Notes: a model not told the origin generated them from the letters alone. Shown: positions 51,263-61,329, numbered from the stretch's first letter. The stretch: DNA of 64,000 nt from Anodontia alba (GCA_964016985.1 OZ024836.1:40296803-40360802); one strand, 5' to 3'. Numbers and translations: made by a program.

Positions 51263-51280
51263 AAACAAAAAAAAAACAGG
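51205..51280. repeat. Low-complexity T / C / A runs
   Basis: A T-run, then about 20 C at 51233-51252, then A-rich sequence. Confidence 0.9.
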
Positions 51281-51356
51281 ATACATTACTTTAACTGTTT
51301 TCCTAGTTGCCTCCCCTGATGTTATATAATCTCTCCCTTCCCCTTCCCCTGCCCTC

Positions 51357-51569
51357 TTAACCCTTGTCCTGCTGAACCCGGATATACCCTGCCTTTGCAA
51401 ACAGTGTAGACCCAGATCATTTGGCTTCTGAAGAAGCCAACTGATCTGGATCTGCACTGTTTGCTATTTAGTATTTGAATTTATAGCAACAATCCAGATC
51501 AAGTAATCTGATTGGCTGAAAATTAGAAGGGGGCTTGGCATCTTAATTTATTCAGCAGGACAAGGGTTA
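51357..51569 (-). mobile_element. PB1 MITE, core A hairpin
   Basis: TTAA at 51357-51360; right end GGACAAGGGTTA + C. Confidence 0.85.
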
Positions 51570-51719
51570 CAACTACAAAGTAAAACAATATGTGAAAAAC
51601 AGATAATTAATCTTACAAGAAAAATTGAATTTCAGCTGGAACAATGAACACTAGCATATCAAGTAATATGTGCTGATTTGTAAGAAAAGTGTCAGATTGT
51701 CTTTAAAGATTAAAATTAC
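51570..51719. other. No recognised feature
   Basis: Unique sequence. Confidence 0.4.
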
Positions 51720-51935
51720 CATATTAACCCTAAGTGTTAGGATAGACAGATCTGTACAAACAGTGTTGACCCAGATCAGACATGCAGAACCATGGTCTGC
51801 ATTATTTTACATTCATCTAGCATCCTTTTAGATACGACAGCTGTGAGTTAGTGAATTTGACTTGTTCAATTTTTGTACTAGTATGGTAATAGGTTAAGGT
51901 TTCCCAATATTAATGGTAAATACTGCAAGAGTGTT
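51720..51935. mobile_element. TA6 MITE, core A partly lost
   Basis: ACCATATTAACCCTAAGTGT and TTTCCCAATATTAATGGTAA ends; TGTTGACCCAGATCAGACAT left arm with a poor right arm. Confidence 0.6.
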
Positions 51936-51999
51936 TTGTTCTAAAGCTTATTAAAATTGGGTCATGTCAGAAAATGGGTCTTTTGGTGGATATGTATCA

Positions 52000-52206
52000 T
52001 AGCTCCAGATCTATAAGACACTTTTTTCAATTGAAAAAGTATTGACAGTCTTTTATTCTTCCACAAAAGCATATGTTGTGGGTACTCACCAAAAGCACCT
52101 CACCTCGGCGAGGTGCTTTCGGTGAGTACCCACAAAATATGTTTTTGTGAAGAAATAAGAAAACTATTTTTACCTGTATATATTATTCCTCTTATCAAGA
52201 GCTGTG
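52000..52206. mobile_element. HB1 MITE with mirrored core B changes
   Basis: ATAGCTCCAGATCTATAAG and CTTATCAAGAGCTGTG ends. Palindrome 52071-52140 has TACTCACCAAAAGCACCTC opposite GAGGTGCTTTCGGTGAGTA. Confidence 0.8.
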
Positions 52207-52630
52207 ATGTATATACAATGTAGTAAAGACGCAGACTTGCCTGGGCACCTTTGCAGTCTGATTAAGGCCTCCACTGTTCATTTTCAGACTAGAAGGTTAG
52301 TGAACTGTAATCTCTTTTCAGATTGTTAGTTGAGCTAGCTGATCTTAGTATTCATAATGTTAGAATGGTTTACTAGTCAAAAGGTACTGTTAACAGGGTT
52401 TGGCTCAAAGTGTGACTTTTACCCTGCTGTAGGTGAAAATAAGAAAATTTAAAGAGTGAAAATTTGTATTTTTTTTTTTTTTTTTTCGAAAAAAACAAAA
52501 CAAAAAAAACAGTAAAAAACAAAAAACAAAAAAAAATGAGGCTTTGATGTGAGATAATTCAATATGAAAAGTGAAGCCTCATTTTCAGGTAAAAATTCTT
52601 TGAAGATCTGTGCTGCTAATTTGTGCCAGT
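52207..52630. other. No gene; T/A homopolymer tract
   Basis: A T18 run then A-rich CAAAACAAAAAAAACAG stretch (52470-52535), likely a retro-tail or inverted low-complexity pair. Confidence 0.4.
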
Positions 52631-52826
52631 AACATAGCTCCAGATTGGATGGGGTATCCACCTAATATTTTTCTTGTATCTCCATGAAAACATACAATTG
52701 TGGGTATTCATTAGAAGTGCCTCAATGAGGCACTTCTAATGAGTACCCACAACTTATATTTTCATTGAGAAATAAGAAAAATATGAGTCCTTTTCAGTTG
52801 AAAGAAACACCTTATCTGGATCTATA
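52631..52826. mobile_element. HB1 MITE, core B hairpin
   Basis: ATAGCTCCAGATTGGATGG and CACCTTATCTGGATCTA ends; near-perfect palindrome 52692-52760. Confidence 0.8.
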
Positions 52827-53309
52827 CTGTAGGCAGGCTAAAAGCTAAGTTTTGCTTATGAATTTGAAACAGTTTTTTTCTTATGAATTTGATAGTTTTG
52901 TGATTATAAGAAAGAGAGTTAACAAGATTTTCATAGCATGCATGAAATCCAAGAAGAAAACGGTTATGCATATGAATAATGCATTGAAAACTGATACCCA
53001 AAGTCAAGTTGGAGGTTCATTTGACTTGAAATAACACCTATCGGCAATGATGAAACACATTCCTCCTTTGCTATGCTAACTAGTTTTTGCCCATTTTAGG
53101 CATAAATGAAAAACTAATCGTTTGCTGATAATTTGTTATTTACTGACATTACGTCACACAGGGAGTACTAAAATTTCATTGTTTATCATGGGAGCCCAAT
53201 GCTCGTCATGGTCAGTGAAAATATTTATTGAGTTATAGTATGCAGCTCCATAAAATGCCCATGTCAAGATATTTTATTTTTCTAGGCCTACATGTAAGTT
53301 TTTTTTTTT
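52827..53309. other. No recognised feature
   Basis: Unique AT-rich sequence; paired open frames on the two strands at 52822-53034 show no domain. Confidence 0.4.
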
Positions 53310-53413
53310 TAACGCTCAGTATGCTGGGTCAGAATTGCAGCAGGTGACATATTGAAATATTTTTCTTATTTTTCCCTGAAAATAGAGACTTTGACATTTC
53401 ATGCAAATTGTCT
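53310..53413. mobile_element. PB3 left half, broken at the hairpin apex
   Basis: CTCAGTATGCTGGGTCAGAA to TTGTCTCCTTAGG, exactly the palindrome centre, then unrelated sequence. Confidence 0.75.
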
Positions 53414-53424
53414 CCTTAGGAAAG

Positions 53425-53520
53425 TATACCCTTTTTGGAAGGGGATTTATGTGCAGGAAAGCAGACAGGAAGTTACAAAAGTTGTCTCTCTTGTAAAAAT
53501 GTTGGAAAAAATTCACTTAG
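53425..53520. mobile_element. MITE-13 fragment
   Basis: GCAGGAAAGCAGACAGGAAG and GTTACAAAAGTTGTCTCTCT match 61425-61475 inverted. Confidence 0.5.
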
Positions 53521-53543
53521 TGTAAAATACTGTCCTGCATACT

Positions 53544-53783
53544 AGGCCCAGTTGTTCAAAGCATTGTTAGCTTAACAAGCTTCTTAGAGGTCAAAATGTC
53601 AACTGTTCTTAGTACAATATCTAATTCACAGGTATTTTTGCTGAAAAAAATGTGAGTAGCTTTTGCAAATGCAAAAGCCACTCATATTTTTTTCAGCAAA
53701 AATATTAGTGTATATGCCATATTTAATGATTAAAGTTTTGACGATACGTTAACTAATAACATGAGTTTTGAACAACTGGGCCC
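53544..53783. mobile_element. G7 palindromic MITE
   Basis: AGGCCCAGTTGTTCAAAGC and GAACAACTGGGCCCT ends; the central hairpin is intact. Confidence 0.8.
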
Positions 53784-53989
53784 TGGACTTTATTCTGGTA
53801 AATGCACTGCTGGAAATGGCAAACAAAGATATGTTTAGTTATGGCCTTATTTGTTGTTCTATTCAAATGCAGTAAGTAAGAATTTTGTTGGCAAAACATG
53901 ACTGATATTTCAGTGTTGAAGTGGTGTTTGTATTTACTTTTGTAAGTCTGAAAGTCATTGGATAGGTTGAGTAGTAACATTTGATAACA
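53784..53989. other. No recognised feature
   Basis: Unique sequence. Confidence 0.4.
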
Positions 53990-54150
53990 TTAACCTTTAA
54001 ACTGCCATATAAATTAGTGGCACTGCATATGACAACATTTTTTTTTTGTCAGAGAAAATAAGGTTTAACATTTCATGTGAATTGTCTGCTTGGCAGAAAT
54101 GTTTTATTTGCTCAGAAAAAAAGGCTCATTTTACTTTTTTTTTTTTTTTT
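53990..54150. mobile_element. PB2 MITE with core C, right part missing
   Basis: TTAACCTTTAAACTGCCATA start; GTGAATTGTCTGCTTGGCAG at the apex; right arm largely replaced by T-rich sequence. Confidence 0.65.
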
Positions 54151-54293
54151 TTTTAACTTTTTGATAGGGAATGCATTGGACTGGCTCCCATCTTAGTGAT
54201 ATATGAATCGGCATAAAAACTATTTATATTTTACAAAAATCTTTTGGAATGTTTTTCTCTCTGATTTGGCTGATCAGTATGAGTTTCTGGCTG
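54151..54293. other. No recognised feature
   Basis: T-run then unique sequence. Confidence 0.4.
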
Positions 54294-54506
54294 TTAACCC
54301 TTGTCCTGCTGAATAAATTAAAATGCCACACCCTTTTCAAATTTTCAGCCAATCAGATTACTTGATCCAGATTGCTGATATAAATTCACACACTGACTGG
54401 CAAACAGTGCAAATCCAGATCAGTTGGCTTCTTAGAAGCCAACTGATCTGGATCTACACTGTTTACAAAGGCAGGGTATATCTGGGTTCAGCAGAACAAA
54501 GGTTAA
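54294..54506 (+). mobile_element. PB1 MITE, core A hairpin
   Basis: TTAA at both ends; apex shortened to TTGGCTTCTTAGAAGCCAA. Confidence 0.85.
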
Positions 54507-54564
54507 GGGAGATACCTTATGTAGAAAAATAGTGAAGGAGAAGTAGATCAGAAATGTAAAACTC

Positions 54565-54945
54565 ATAGCATGGTGCCAGGCTAGGAATGCATTAAGTGTT
54601 GTATCTAAAAATAAAATGTGTAGATTATTCAGAAAAAAAAAAAGACCATTTATGGTCATTTATCTATATAATCTATACATTTTTGATTGGATACAATTTC
54701 ATTGTTAACCCTTAAAGCGCCAATCACAACTGCAGCAGACAACAATTTTTAAAATTTTTTTTTTTTTTTTTAATTTTCAGCCAAGCAGATGATTCACATG
54801 AAATGTCAAGACTTGTTTTCTCTGAAAACTAAAACAAAAATTTTAGAATGTCGTCTGCTACAAATTTTTGCTTGATGCTTTAAGGATTAAGCTAACACTG
54901 TTTTTGAGGATCTCGGCAAAAGTGTAATAAAGAGGTTGTGATGTA
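54565..54945. mobile_element. P8 MITE split by PB2
   Basis: GACCATTTATGGTCATTTAT centre near 54653 and TAATAAAGAGGTTGTGATG end; PB2 inserted after ATACAATTTCATTG. Confidence 0.7.
54705..54890. mobile_element. PB2 MITE with core C, inside P8
   Basis: TTAACCCTTAAAGCGCCAAT and GATGCTTTAAGGATTAA ends with TTAA on both sides; left hairpin arm missing. Confidence 0.75.
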
Positions 54946-55208
54946 TGTGGCAACTTGAAGTTGTGAGAGTGCTCACTTGCTGGCATCAAGGACATTTTGT
55001 GAAAATGATGAACAATGAGTGCAGTAAAATGAGGAATTTGGTTTGTGGCAATTTTGATAGGAAGTAACCTTAAACTGCACTTTTTGACATGATGCAACAT
55101 TTTCTGGAATCTATAAAATGAATGACATTTCATGGACATGTAAAATAGGAAATGATAATTTAGATCAAAGTGCATTAATATCTTTTTGATCTTTATGAAT
55201 CTTGCAAA
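54946..55208. other. Unique DNA upstream of a candidate first exon
   Basis: No repeat recognised. If 55209-55264 is a real first exon, this would hold its promoter and 5' UTR; I see no clear core promoter motif. Confidence 0.3.
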
Positions 55209-55264
55209 ATGGCAAAATTCATACTTACTGGCCTGCCAGATTGTCTCATGACAACATTACTTAG
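55209..55264 (+). CDS. Candidate first coding exon, decayed P-loop NTPase-like start
   Basis: ATG in a good context (CAAAATGG) opens a frame of 18 codons plus two bases that runs into a strong donor, CTTAG-GTAAGT, at 55265. The peptide MAKFILTGLPDCLMTTLLR has the layout of the N-terminus of NTPCR/THEP1-type nucleoside triphosphatases, which start with a short strand, LTG, a GxxxxGK[ST] Walker A loop, then TTL. Here the loop reads GLPDCLMTT: the glycines and the invariant lysine are replaced. Either this is a dead exon copy or an unrelated small exon that resembles one. No second exon is seen in the following 8.7 kb. The family link is inference from pattern only. Confidence 0.25.
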
Positions 55265-55288
55265 GTAAGTACAGATACAATAGAGAAG

Positions 55289-55676
55289 TTACCGTATTCT
55301 GCCTAATTACTGAACATACTCCTGTAAGCGCACAGCCTAGTAATTTATAAATATATCAAATTATAGTCAGTATACTTTTTGTCTACTTCTTTATAAAGCC
55401 ATATGTTGTGGGTACCCATTTGAATTGCATCGACTTGTCAATGCAATTCAAATGAGTACCAACAACATACGTGTTTATAAAGAAAATCAGAAAGAAAAAA
55501 ACAAAAACAAAAAACAAAAAAAAACTCAAAAACATTGCATAGGCATCTTTTGATAAGTCCTTTGTTGATTTTTTTAAAGTGTAGCCTTGGTATAGATAGG
55601 AGGTACCTGTTTTACTGCAAGTTTTACCAGTATTTTTGAAAAACCTAAGCACACAGTGCGGTAATTAGGTTGAATA
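55289..55676. mobile_element. TA5 MITE, core B hairpin
   Basis: TA + CCGTATTCTGCCTAATTACT and GCGGTAATTAGGTTGAATA ends; apex TTGCATCGACTTGTCAATGC. It lies 25 bp after the candidate exon donor. Confidence 0.8.
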
Positions 55677-55730
55677 TGTTTTTGTGGATTTTTTTTGTTT
55701 TGTTTTTTTTTTAAATTTTTTAATGTAGTA

Positions 55731-55928
55731 CACATCTCCAGATAGGAAGAGTATCAAGATACACAAGATACATATTTTTTCTCATTTTTCTCCATGAAAA
55801 CAAATATAGTAGCTACTTACTTAAAATGCTTAGGTGAAGCGCTTCTAATGGTACAGGTACTCATTATGGAGAAGAAAAAATAGCAATACTTTTTGGTTGA
55901 AAAAAAAAAAGGCTTATCTAGTACTATG
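55731..55928. mobile_element. HB1 MITE, core B diverged
   Basis: ATCTCCAGATAGGAAGAG and GGCTTATCTAGTACTATG ends; arms with TTAAAATGCTTAGGTGAAGC at the tip. Confidence 0.65.
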
Positions 55929-55930
55929 TT

Positions 55931-56083
55931 CTAGTCAACAATATTTCAGTCATAATGATCTAGTCAACAGAATTTTAGTTGTAATGTTCTAGTCAATAGT
56001 ATTTTAGTCATGATGTTCTAGTCAATAGTATTTTAGTCTTGATGTTCTACTAGTCAACAGTATTTTAGTCATATCAAGAAAAT
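55931..56083 (+). repeat. ~29-bp minisatellite, 5 copies
   Basis: GTTCTAGTCAACAGTATTTT then AGTCATGAT recurs five times with substitutions. Confidence 0.9.
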
Positions 56084-56705
56084 GTTTCTGATCTAGTTTT
56101 TTGGACTTCGTCTTTGGCCAGCCTGAGACTCAAAGCCTTTCTTGGCAGCATTCCCTCAAGATCTGGCTGGTGTGTTGTATTTGTGTAAGTTTTAAGGTTG
56201 TCTTTGTACTACTTATTCTGTCCAGTTTGCCAGAGAAAATTTTCTTTGCCAACAACCAGATCATCTTAGTTGACTAGCAGCTCTGCTATTCAGCCACAAA
56301 CTGGCCAGTCCATCTATTTCTCTGGTCCCCACAGACATGGGGTACTGGAGGCCTGTTCATGTGGAAAAGCTAGAAAAATAATTAGCTGACTATCCCACTT
56401 ATTATGTCCCCCCACCTTTGGGAGGGGGCATATTGATTTTGGTGTAGATCCCGTTGGCTCTGGCTTCTGCGTTGGTGTTGGCATCAGCGTCACACTTTCT
56501 AGTTTTCACAGTACCTTGTGAACTAGTGGTTGGATTCTTATCAAATTTTTATGGATACATAATAGGGACATAACAAAGAACTGATTAGATTTTGGTGACC
56601 TACATGTAGACCTAATTTACAAGGTCAAAGCAGTTGAAGAACTGAAAATTCACAGTGGGGGTGGGGGGTGGGGGTGGGGACATTTGTTTTCATCTATATT
56701 TGGCA
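56084..56705. other. Unique DNA then decayed dispersed repeat
   Basis: From 56404, TATGTCCCCCCACCTTTGGG and AGGGGGCATATTGATTTTGG start an old repeat similar in style to 14.3 and 32.7 kb; a G-rich run lies at 56655-56680. Confidence 0.4.
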
Positions 56706-56855
56706 TATACAGCAGACGACAAATTGATATTTTTTATATTTTTCCCAGAAAACAGGATATGACATTTTATGCAAATTGTCTCCATTGGGAAAAATAAGAA
56801 AAATACTTCAGTGTGTCATCTACTGAAAATTTTACCCAGAGTGCTAAGCATCAAG
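56706..56855. mobile_element. PB3 MITE, right arm deleted from the apex
   Basis: TTTATGCAAATTGTCTCCATTGGG (as TTTATGCAAATTG + TCTCCATTGGG) passes directly to AAAAATAAGAAAAATAC: the deletion starts at the palindrome centre. Confidence 0.7.
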
Positions 56856-57160
56856 CTATTATGCCTTCAGGATGCTTTAATTCTCTGATGATAACATTTT
56901 CTATTTGCTTGCTGCCAATAACTTATATAATTACTTATCTTTATGTCTATGTAATTGTTATCAAGAGATTGGTACAACTATCTACATCTTGTTCTAGTCT
57001 AATTTTAGCTTTGCTTATCTTGTTTGGTCTGATTTGAGTGAGATTTGTTACTGATTTGTATTGCCAGTGTTGTTTTTCTGTTCTAGTTTCTTTCAGGGTA
57101 ATTACTTGTTGATTTTTGAGGCCCAGATTACTTTGGGGAAGTCAGGTTGCTTTGTTACTC
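56856..57160. other. No recognised feature
   Basis: The 74-codon frame at 56813-57037 starts in the MITE and is hydrophobic by composition; I do not count it as a gene. Confidence 0.4.
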
Positions 57161-57405
57161 TTAACCCTTAAACTGCCAATTACAATAATTGTCATCTGCT
57201 TTGTCATCTGCTTGTGATTTAAAAAGTCATTTTTGCAAACAGTGTGGACCCAGATCAGACTGCTCCTTAAGGAGCAGTCTGATCAGGGTCCACACTGTTT
57301 GCCTGTATGCAGAAATAGGTTTGAAAAGTTTGCAAGAATATTCAGCAGATGGCATAAACAGACAGCACTTTCAGATGCAGGTTTTCATAGCATTTAAAGG
57401 GTTAA
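57161..57405. mobile_element. PB2 MITE with core A hairpin
   Basis: TTAACCCTTAAACTGCCAAT and TTTAAAGGGTTAA ends; hairpin 57235-57303 with apex ACTGCTCCTTAAGGAGCAGT. Opposite orientation to 43615-43847. Confidence 0.85.
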
Positions 57406-57419
57406 AATGTTGCTCTAAA

Positions 57420-58440
57420 ATACTATAAAATAGAAATGGCCTCGTCTGTCCCTCTGTCCATCTGTCCGTCCATCTGTCTGTCCTTCCGTATTACTTTCTT
57501 GTCTGCTCCATATCTCCTGAACCCTTTGAAAGATTTTCATTAAACTTTGGCCAAATGTTCACCTCAGTGAGTCGATGTGCAGAACCCATAAGTGAACCAT
57601 ACCAACTCAAGGTCACAGATCAAGGCCATGGGTTTGATCCTTGAATTTTGTGTCCGCTCCATATCTCCTATACCCCTGGAAGGATTTTCTTTAAACTTTG
57701 GTCATATGTTTGCCTCAGTGAGATGATATGCAGAACTCATAACTCAACCATGCCGACACAAGGTCAAGGTCACAGTTCAAGGTCACAGGTTTGAGCCTTG
57801 AATTTCATGTCCGCTCTGTATCTCCTATATCAGTGGAAGGATTTTCTTTGAACTTTGGTCAAATGTTCACCTTGGTGAGACGATATACAGAATCAATAAC
57901 TCAAGGTCACATTTCAAGGTAATGGGTTTGAGCCATGAATTTCATGTCCGCTCTGTAACTCCTTTACTCCTAGGAAGATTTTCTCTAAACTTTGCTCAAA
58001 TGTTCACCTGTGGGATGATGTGCAGAACCCATAACTCAGCCATGGGGACTCAAGGACAAGGTCACAGTTCAAGGTCGCAAGTTTGAGCCCTAAATTTCGT
58101 GTCCACTCGATATCTCCTTTACCCCTTGAAGGATTTTCTTTTAAATTTTGGTCAAATGTTTGCCTCAGTGAAATGATGTGCAGAACCCATAGCTCAACCA
58201 TGCAGACTCACAAGGTCACAGTTCAAGGTCAGAGGTTTGAGCCTTGAATCTAGGATTTTCTCTAACCTTTGGTCAAATGTTCACCTCAGGGACAATGTGC
58301 AGAATCCATAACTCAACAATGCAGACTCAAGGTCAAGGTCACAGTTGAAGGCCACCAATGAGCCTTGAATTTTGAGGCCGCTCCATTGTCATTCAGTGGC
58401 GGGGGATATAGCTGTCCTTCAGACTGCCTCGTTTAAATCA
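57420..58440 (+). repeat. Tandem array, ~150-bp units, about 6 copies
   Basis: After a CTGTCC/CGTCC-rich head (57445-57490), units repeat CTCCATATCTCCT, GGAAGGATTTTCTTTAAAC, TTGGTCAAATGTTCACCTCA and AAGGTCAAGGTCACAGTTCA. The end GGCGGGGGATATAGCTGTCC may be the element's 3' part. Confidence 0.85.
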
Positions 58441-58683
58441 GCTTTTGGCATCCACACTGGGAGAAATATTGTATGTAGGTGACACTTTCCACTTTGTTAA
58501 AATATTTATCACTAATAAATATTTTAAGTGAAAATTAGGATGTTTTATTAGTTACAAACACAACAATTACTTTATGAAAATTTTCAAAATTTATCCAGCA
58601 TATAGACAAAGCATTAACCCTTAATGTTGTAAGGAAAATTGTAACAGGGAACTTTCTAAATATTTTTATTATTGTTCTTCTTA
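58441..58683. other. No recognised feature
   Basis: Unique AT-rich sequence; GCATTAACCCTTAATGTTG at 58612 is a lone PB2-like end. Confidence 0.4.
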
Positions 58684-59033
58684 CACACAAGATGGAAACC
58701 GGTTGTCTATAAATAGTTATCTAGGAAAACCCTGCGGTCAATTCATTATGGAGGGGGAAAACAACAAAATCGTCCATTTTTCTTTCTTTTTACATATTTA
58801 TTGATGACACCATAGTGTAGAAACTTTACTAACTATATACACATAACAAAGCAGCATTAAACATAGGTATATTCATTTAAAGCATGAACTTACTAAGTTC
58901 ATGTATGTTTTCCAATTGTCATTAGTTTTTGTGACAGATGATATTATATTTTCTCTTTGGAAATTGGCTCATTGATGATGTCATCATCATTGGCTGGACT
59001 GATTCAGATTTCAGAATTTCTAGAACCCTGCTT
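58684..59033. mobile_element. hAT fragment, 3' third
   Basis: GTCTATAAATAGTTATCTAG, CTCATTGATGATGTCATCAT and the end TTTCTAGAACCCTG parallel 7360-7707. No 5' end or target duplication. Confidence 0.75.
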
Positions 59034-59037
59034 ATAA

Positions 59038-59214
59038 CATACACTTATATAAAGAAAATCAGAAAAAGAATTGCATAAGCATTGTCAGATAAGTCCTTTC
59101 CTGATCTTTTTTTAAAGTGTACCCTTAATAGGTAGATATGTATTTTACCACAAGTTTTCCCAGTAATTTTGAAAAACCTAAGTGCTCAGTATGGTAATTA
59201 GGTCGAATATGGTA
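59038..59214. mobile_element. TA5 right half, broken beside the hairpin
   Basis: Starts in the shoulder TTATATAAAGAAAATCAGAA and keeps GGTAATTAGGTCGAATATGG; the hairpin and left half are absent, replaced by the hAT fragment. Confidence 0.7.
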
Positions 59215-59574
59215 AGTCTTATTTAAACTAAAAAAAAAAAAAAAAAAATCAGAATGCCATCTGCTGCCGTTGTGATTGGCAGTTAATATTCATAAAAATT
59301 ATTAGCCTGAACTCACAAATCTACCCAGTACATGACACATTACATTATGAAAAGTTATCTTGCTGGAAACTCTCTGCAGAAATTGTGCCATTTCTATAAA
59401 TCAGTGAATTCCCACTACCTGCAAAATAGAAAAACCTATCTCCCCAAGGATCTCCTTCTGGAACTGAAGAGGTTTTAAGTTTTCAGATCAGACAGTTTTC
59501 AACCTTTTCATTCAGTTTTAAAGATAAGATGTTTCTCTCAGGGTAAACTTGGCAGGTAAAGCCTCTCTTTGGAC
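59215..59574. other. PB2 end scrap and plain DNA
   Basis: GCCATCTGCTGCCGTTGTGA then TTGGCAGTTAA (59255-59285) is a PB2 right end. The rest shows nothing. Confidence 0.45.
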
Positions 59575-59693
59575 ACAGAGCTAGAATTTTTTCTTCAAGT
59601 AAAACGTTTTGATATTCTTCTTATTTCTTCACGAAAACATATGTTGTGGATAATCATTAGCAGCGCCTCGCCGAGGCAGTCAACCAAGAAATA
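59575..59693. mobile_element. HB1 MITE, right arm lost
   Basis: AACATATGTTGTGGATAATC left arm to CGCCTCGCCGAGGCAG, then the right arm is missing: another break just past the apex. Confidence 0.6.
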
Positions 59694-59699
59694 TAGGAC

Positions 59700-59850
59700 A
59701 AGGTCACAGTAGTCCATCCTCATACTTTGGGAGCAAATTATTTCCCTTTTCAGAAGAGACTATGCATGAAGTAAGGCAAATATAAAGTATCAAAAGTGGT
59801 CTCCCTTGTAAAACATTGACAGAAAACCTACTCACTGTATCCAGTCTTCT
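59700..59850. mobile_element. MITE-13 fragment
   Basis: GGGAGCAAATTATTTCCCTT and AAAAGTGGTCTCCCTTGTAA. Confidence 0.45.
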
Positions 59851-60132
59851 TAATTTTAAGGGTTGTGTTATTCGATACCCAGTTATTTGACTCGCCTTTA
59901 AGATTAGGAAATAAAGTTGTGTTGCATTGTAGCTTAGCAACCGACCAATGTTAATGTTGGCTAGTAAGTTGTAACATTATTCCTTAAGTTATGTAGTATC
60001 AGGCAAACAGTCAGATTGATTGATGTTTTCAGGCAATATGAATACAATCAAAAGATGACTGGAGACATTTGTGCAGCCAATATTTAGTTATCATAAAATT
60101 ATTTACCCTAAATATTCGGACACATTAGCCTT
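59851..60132. other. No gene; TA6 end scrap near 60100
   Basis: TTTACCCTAAATATTCGGAC at 60101-60120 is a lone TA6 end. Confidence 0.4.
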
Positions 60133-60336
60133 TTAACCCTTGTCTAGCTGAATAAATTAGGATGCCACACCCACTTCTAATTTTCAGCCAATCAGATTGC
60201 TTGATCCAGAAATTGTTGCTATAAGTTCACATACTTAATTGTAAACAGAGTAGATTCAGATGAGTTGGCCAACTGATCTTGATCTACACTATTTGCAAAA
60301 GGCAGGGTATTTCTGGGATCAGCAGGACAAGGGTTA
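60133..60336 (+). mobile_element. PB1 MITE with apex deletion
   Basis: TTAACCCTTGTCTAGCTGAA start; the tip is reduced to GAGTTGGCCAACTGATC, still a perfect small palindrome. Confidence 0.8.
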
Positions 60337-60764
60337 CCCCTTAACCCTTGTCCTGCTGAACCCGGATATACCCTGCCTTTGCAAACAGTGTAGATCCAGA
60401 TCAGTTGGCTTCTGAAGAAGAAGCCAACTGATCTGGATCTGCACTGTTTGTCATTAAGTATGTGAATTTATAGCAACAATCCAGATCAAGTAATCTGATT
60501 GGCTGAAAATTACAAGTAGGTGTGGCATCTTAATTTCTTCAGCAGGACAAGGGTTAAAGCGCCAAGAAAATCTGCATCTGATAATGTCGTCTGCTTTTGT
60601 CATCTGCTGCATCTTCTTGCAAACTTTTCAAACTTACATTTTGCATATAGGCAAATAGTGTGGACCCAGATCTGGGTCCACACTGTTTGCAACAATGACT
60701 TTTAAAGTAACCCGCAGAAGACAAAGCAGACGACAATTGTTGTGATTGGCGCTTTAAGGGTTAA
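60334..60764. mobile_element. PB2 MITE with core A, split by PB1
   Basis: Left TTACCCC at 60334, then the PB1 insertion, then TTAAAGCGCCAAGAAAATCT; end GATTGGCGCTTTAAGGGTTAA (split at GGCGC). Its hairpin has lost the whole variable tip and reads GTGGACCCAGATCTGGGTCC. Confidence 0.8.
60341..60557 (-). mobile_element. PB1 MITE inserted in the PB2 terminus
   Basis: TTAA at 60341-60344 and 60554-60557, in the internal TTAA of the PB2 end, the same site as at 4700. Apex carries an extra GAA (TTCTGAAGAAGAAGCC). Confidence 0.85.
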
Positions 60765-60869
60765 TATACCCGTCATGAAATTTGAACGTACGTTCATTTA
60801 CTATATGATGATGTGTATACAAACTACTGGATAAATTGCAAACAGGGTAGACCCCGGTCATATTATACA

Positions 60870-61067
60870 CTGTGGATTTTCTGATCTTTGTTTTTTTTTT
60901 CAACCTAAAATTATTGATATTTTTCTTATTTCTCCACAAAAACATATGTTGTGGGTACTCATTAGAAGCGCCTTGGCCAAGTGCTTCTAATGAGTACCCA
61001 CAACAAACATTTTTATGAAGAAATAAGAAAAATATTTATCTGATACCCACTCTTATCTAAACCTATG
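60870..61067. mobile_element. HB1 MITE, core B hairpin
   Basis: Near-perfect palindrome 60941-61007 with apex GCGCCTTGGCCAAGTGC. Confidence 0.8.
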
Positions 61068-61098
61068 AATGTCTGAGAAACATCTTACTTTTATGCCT

Positions 61099-61305
61099 TT
61101 AACCCTTGTCCTGCTGAATAAATTAAGATGCCACACCCATTTCTAATTTTCAGCCAATCAGGTTACTTGATCCAGATTGTTGATATAAATTCACATACTT
61201 AGAGGCAAACAGTGCAGATCCAGATAAGTTGGCTTCTTCATTTGATCTGTATCTACACTGTTTGTAAAGGCAGGGTAAATCCAGGTTCAGCAGGACAAGG
61301 GTTAA
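61099..61305 (+). mobile_element. PB1 MITE, tip damaged
   Basis: TTAA at 61099-61102 and 61302-61305; GTTGGCTTCTTCATTTGATC at the apex, right side lost. Confidence 0.8.
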
Positions 61306-61329
61306 GGCAAGGCCTCAGTTTGTCATTTG

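Noticed and set aside
51205..51280. Long T/C/A homopolymer block as a biological element
   Set aside because: More likely low-complexity slippage or a sequencing/assembly weak point; nothing flanks it in an ordered way.
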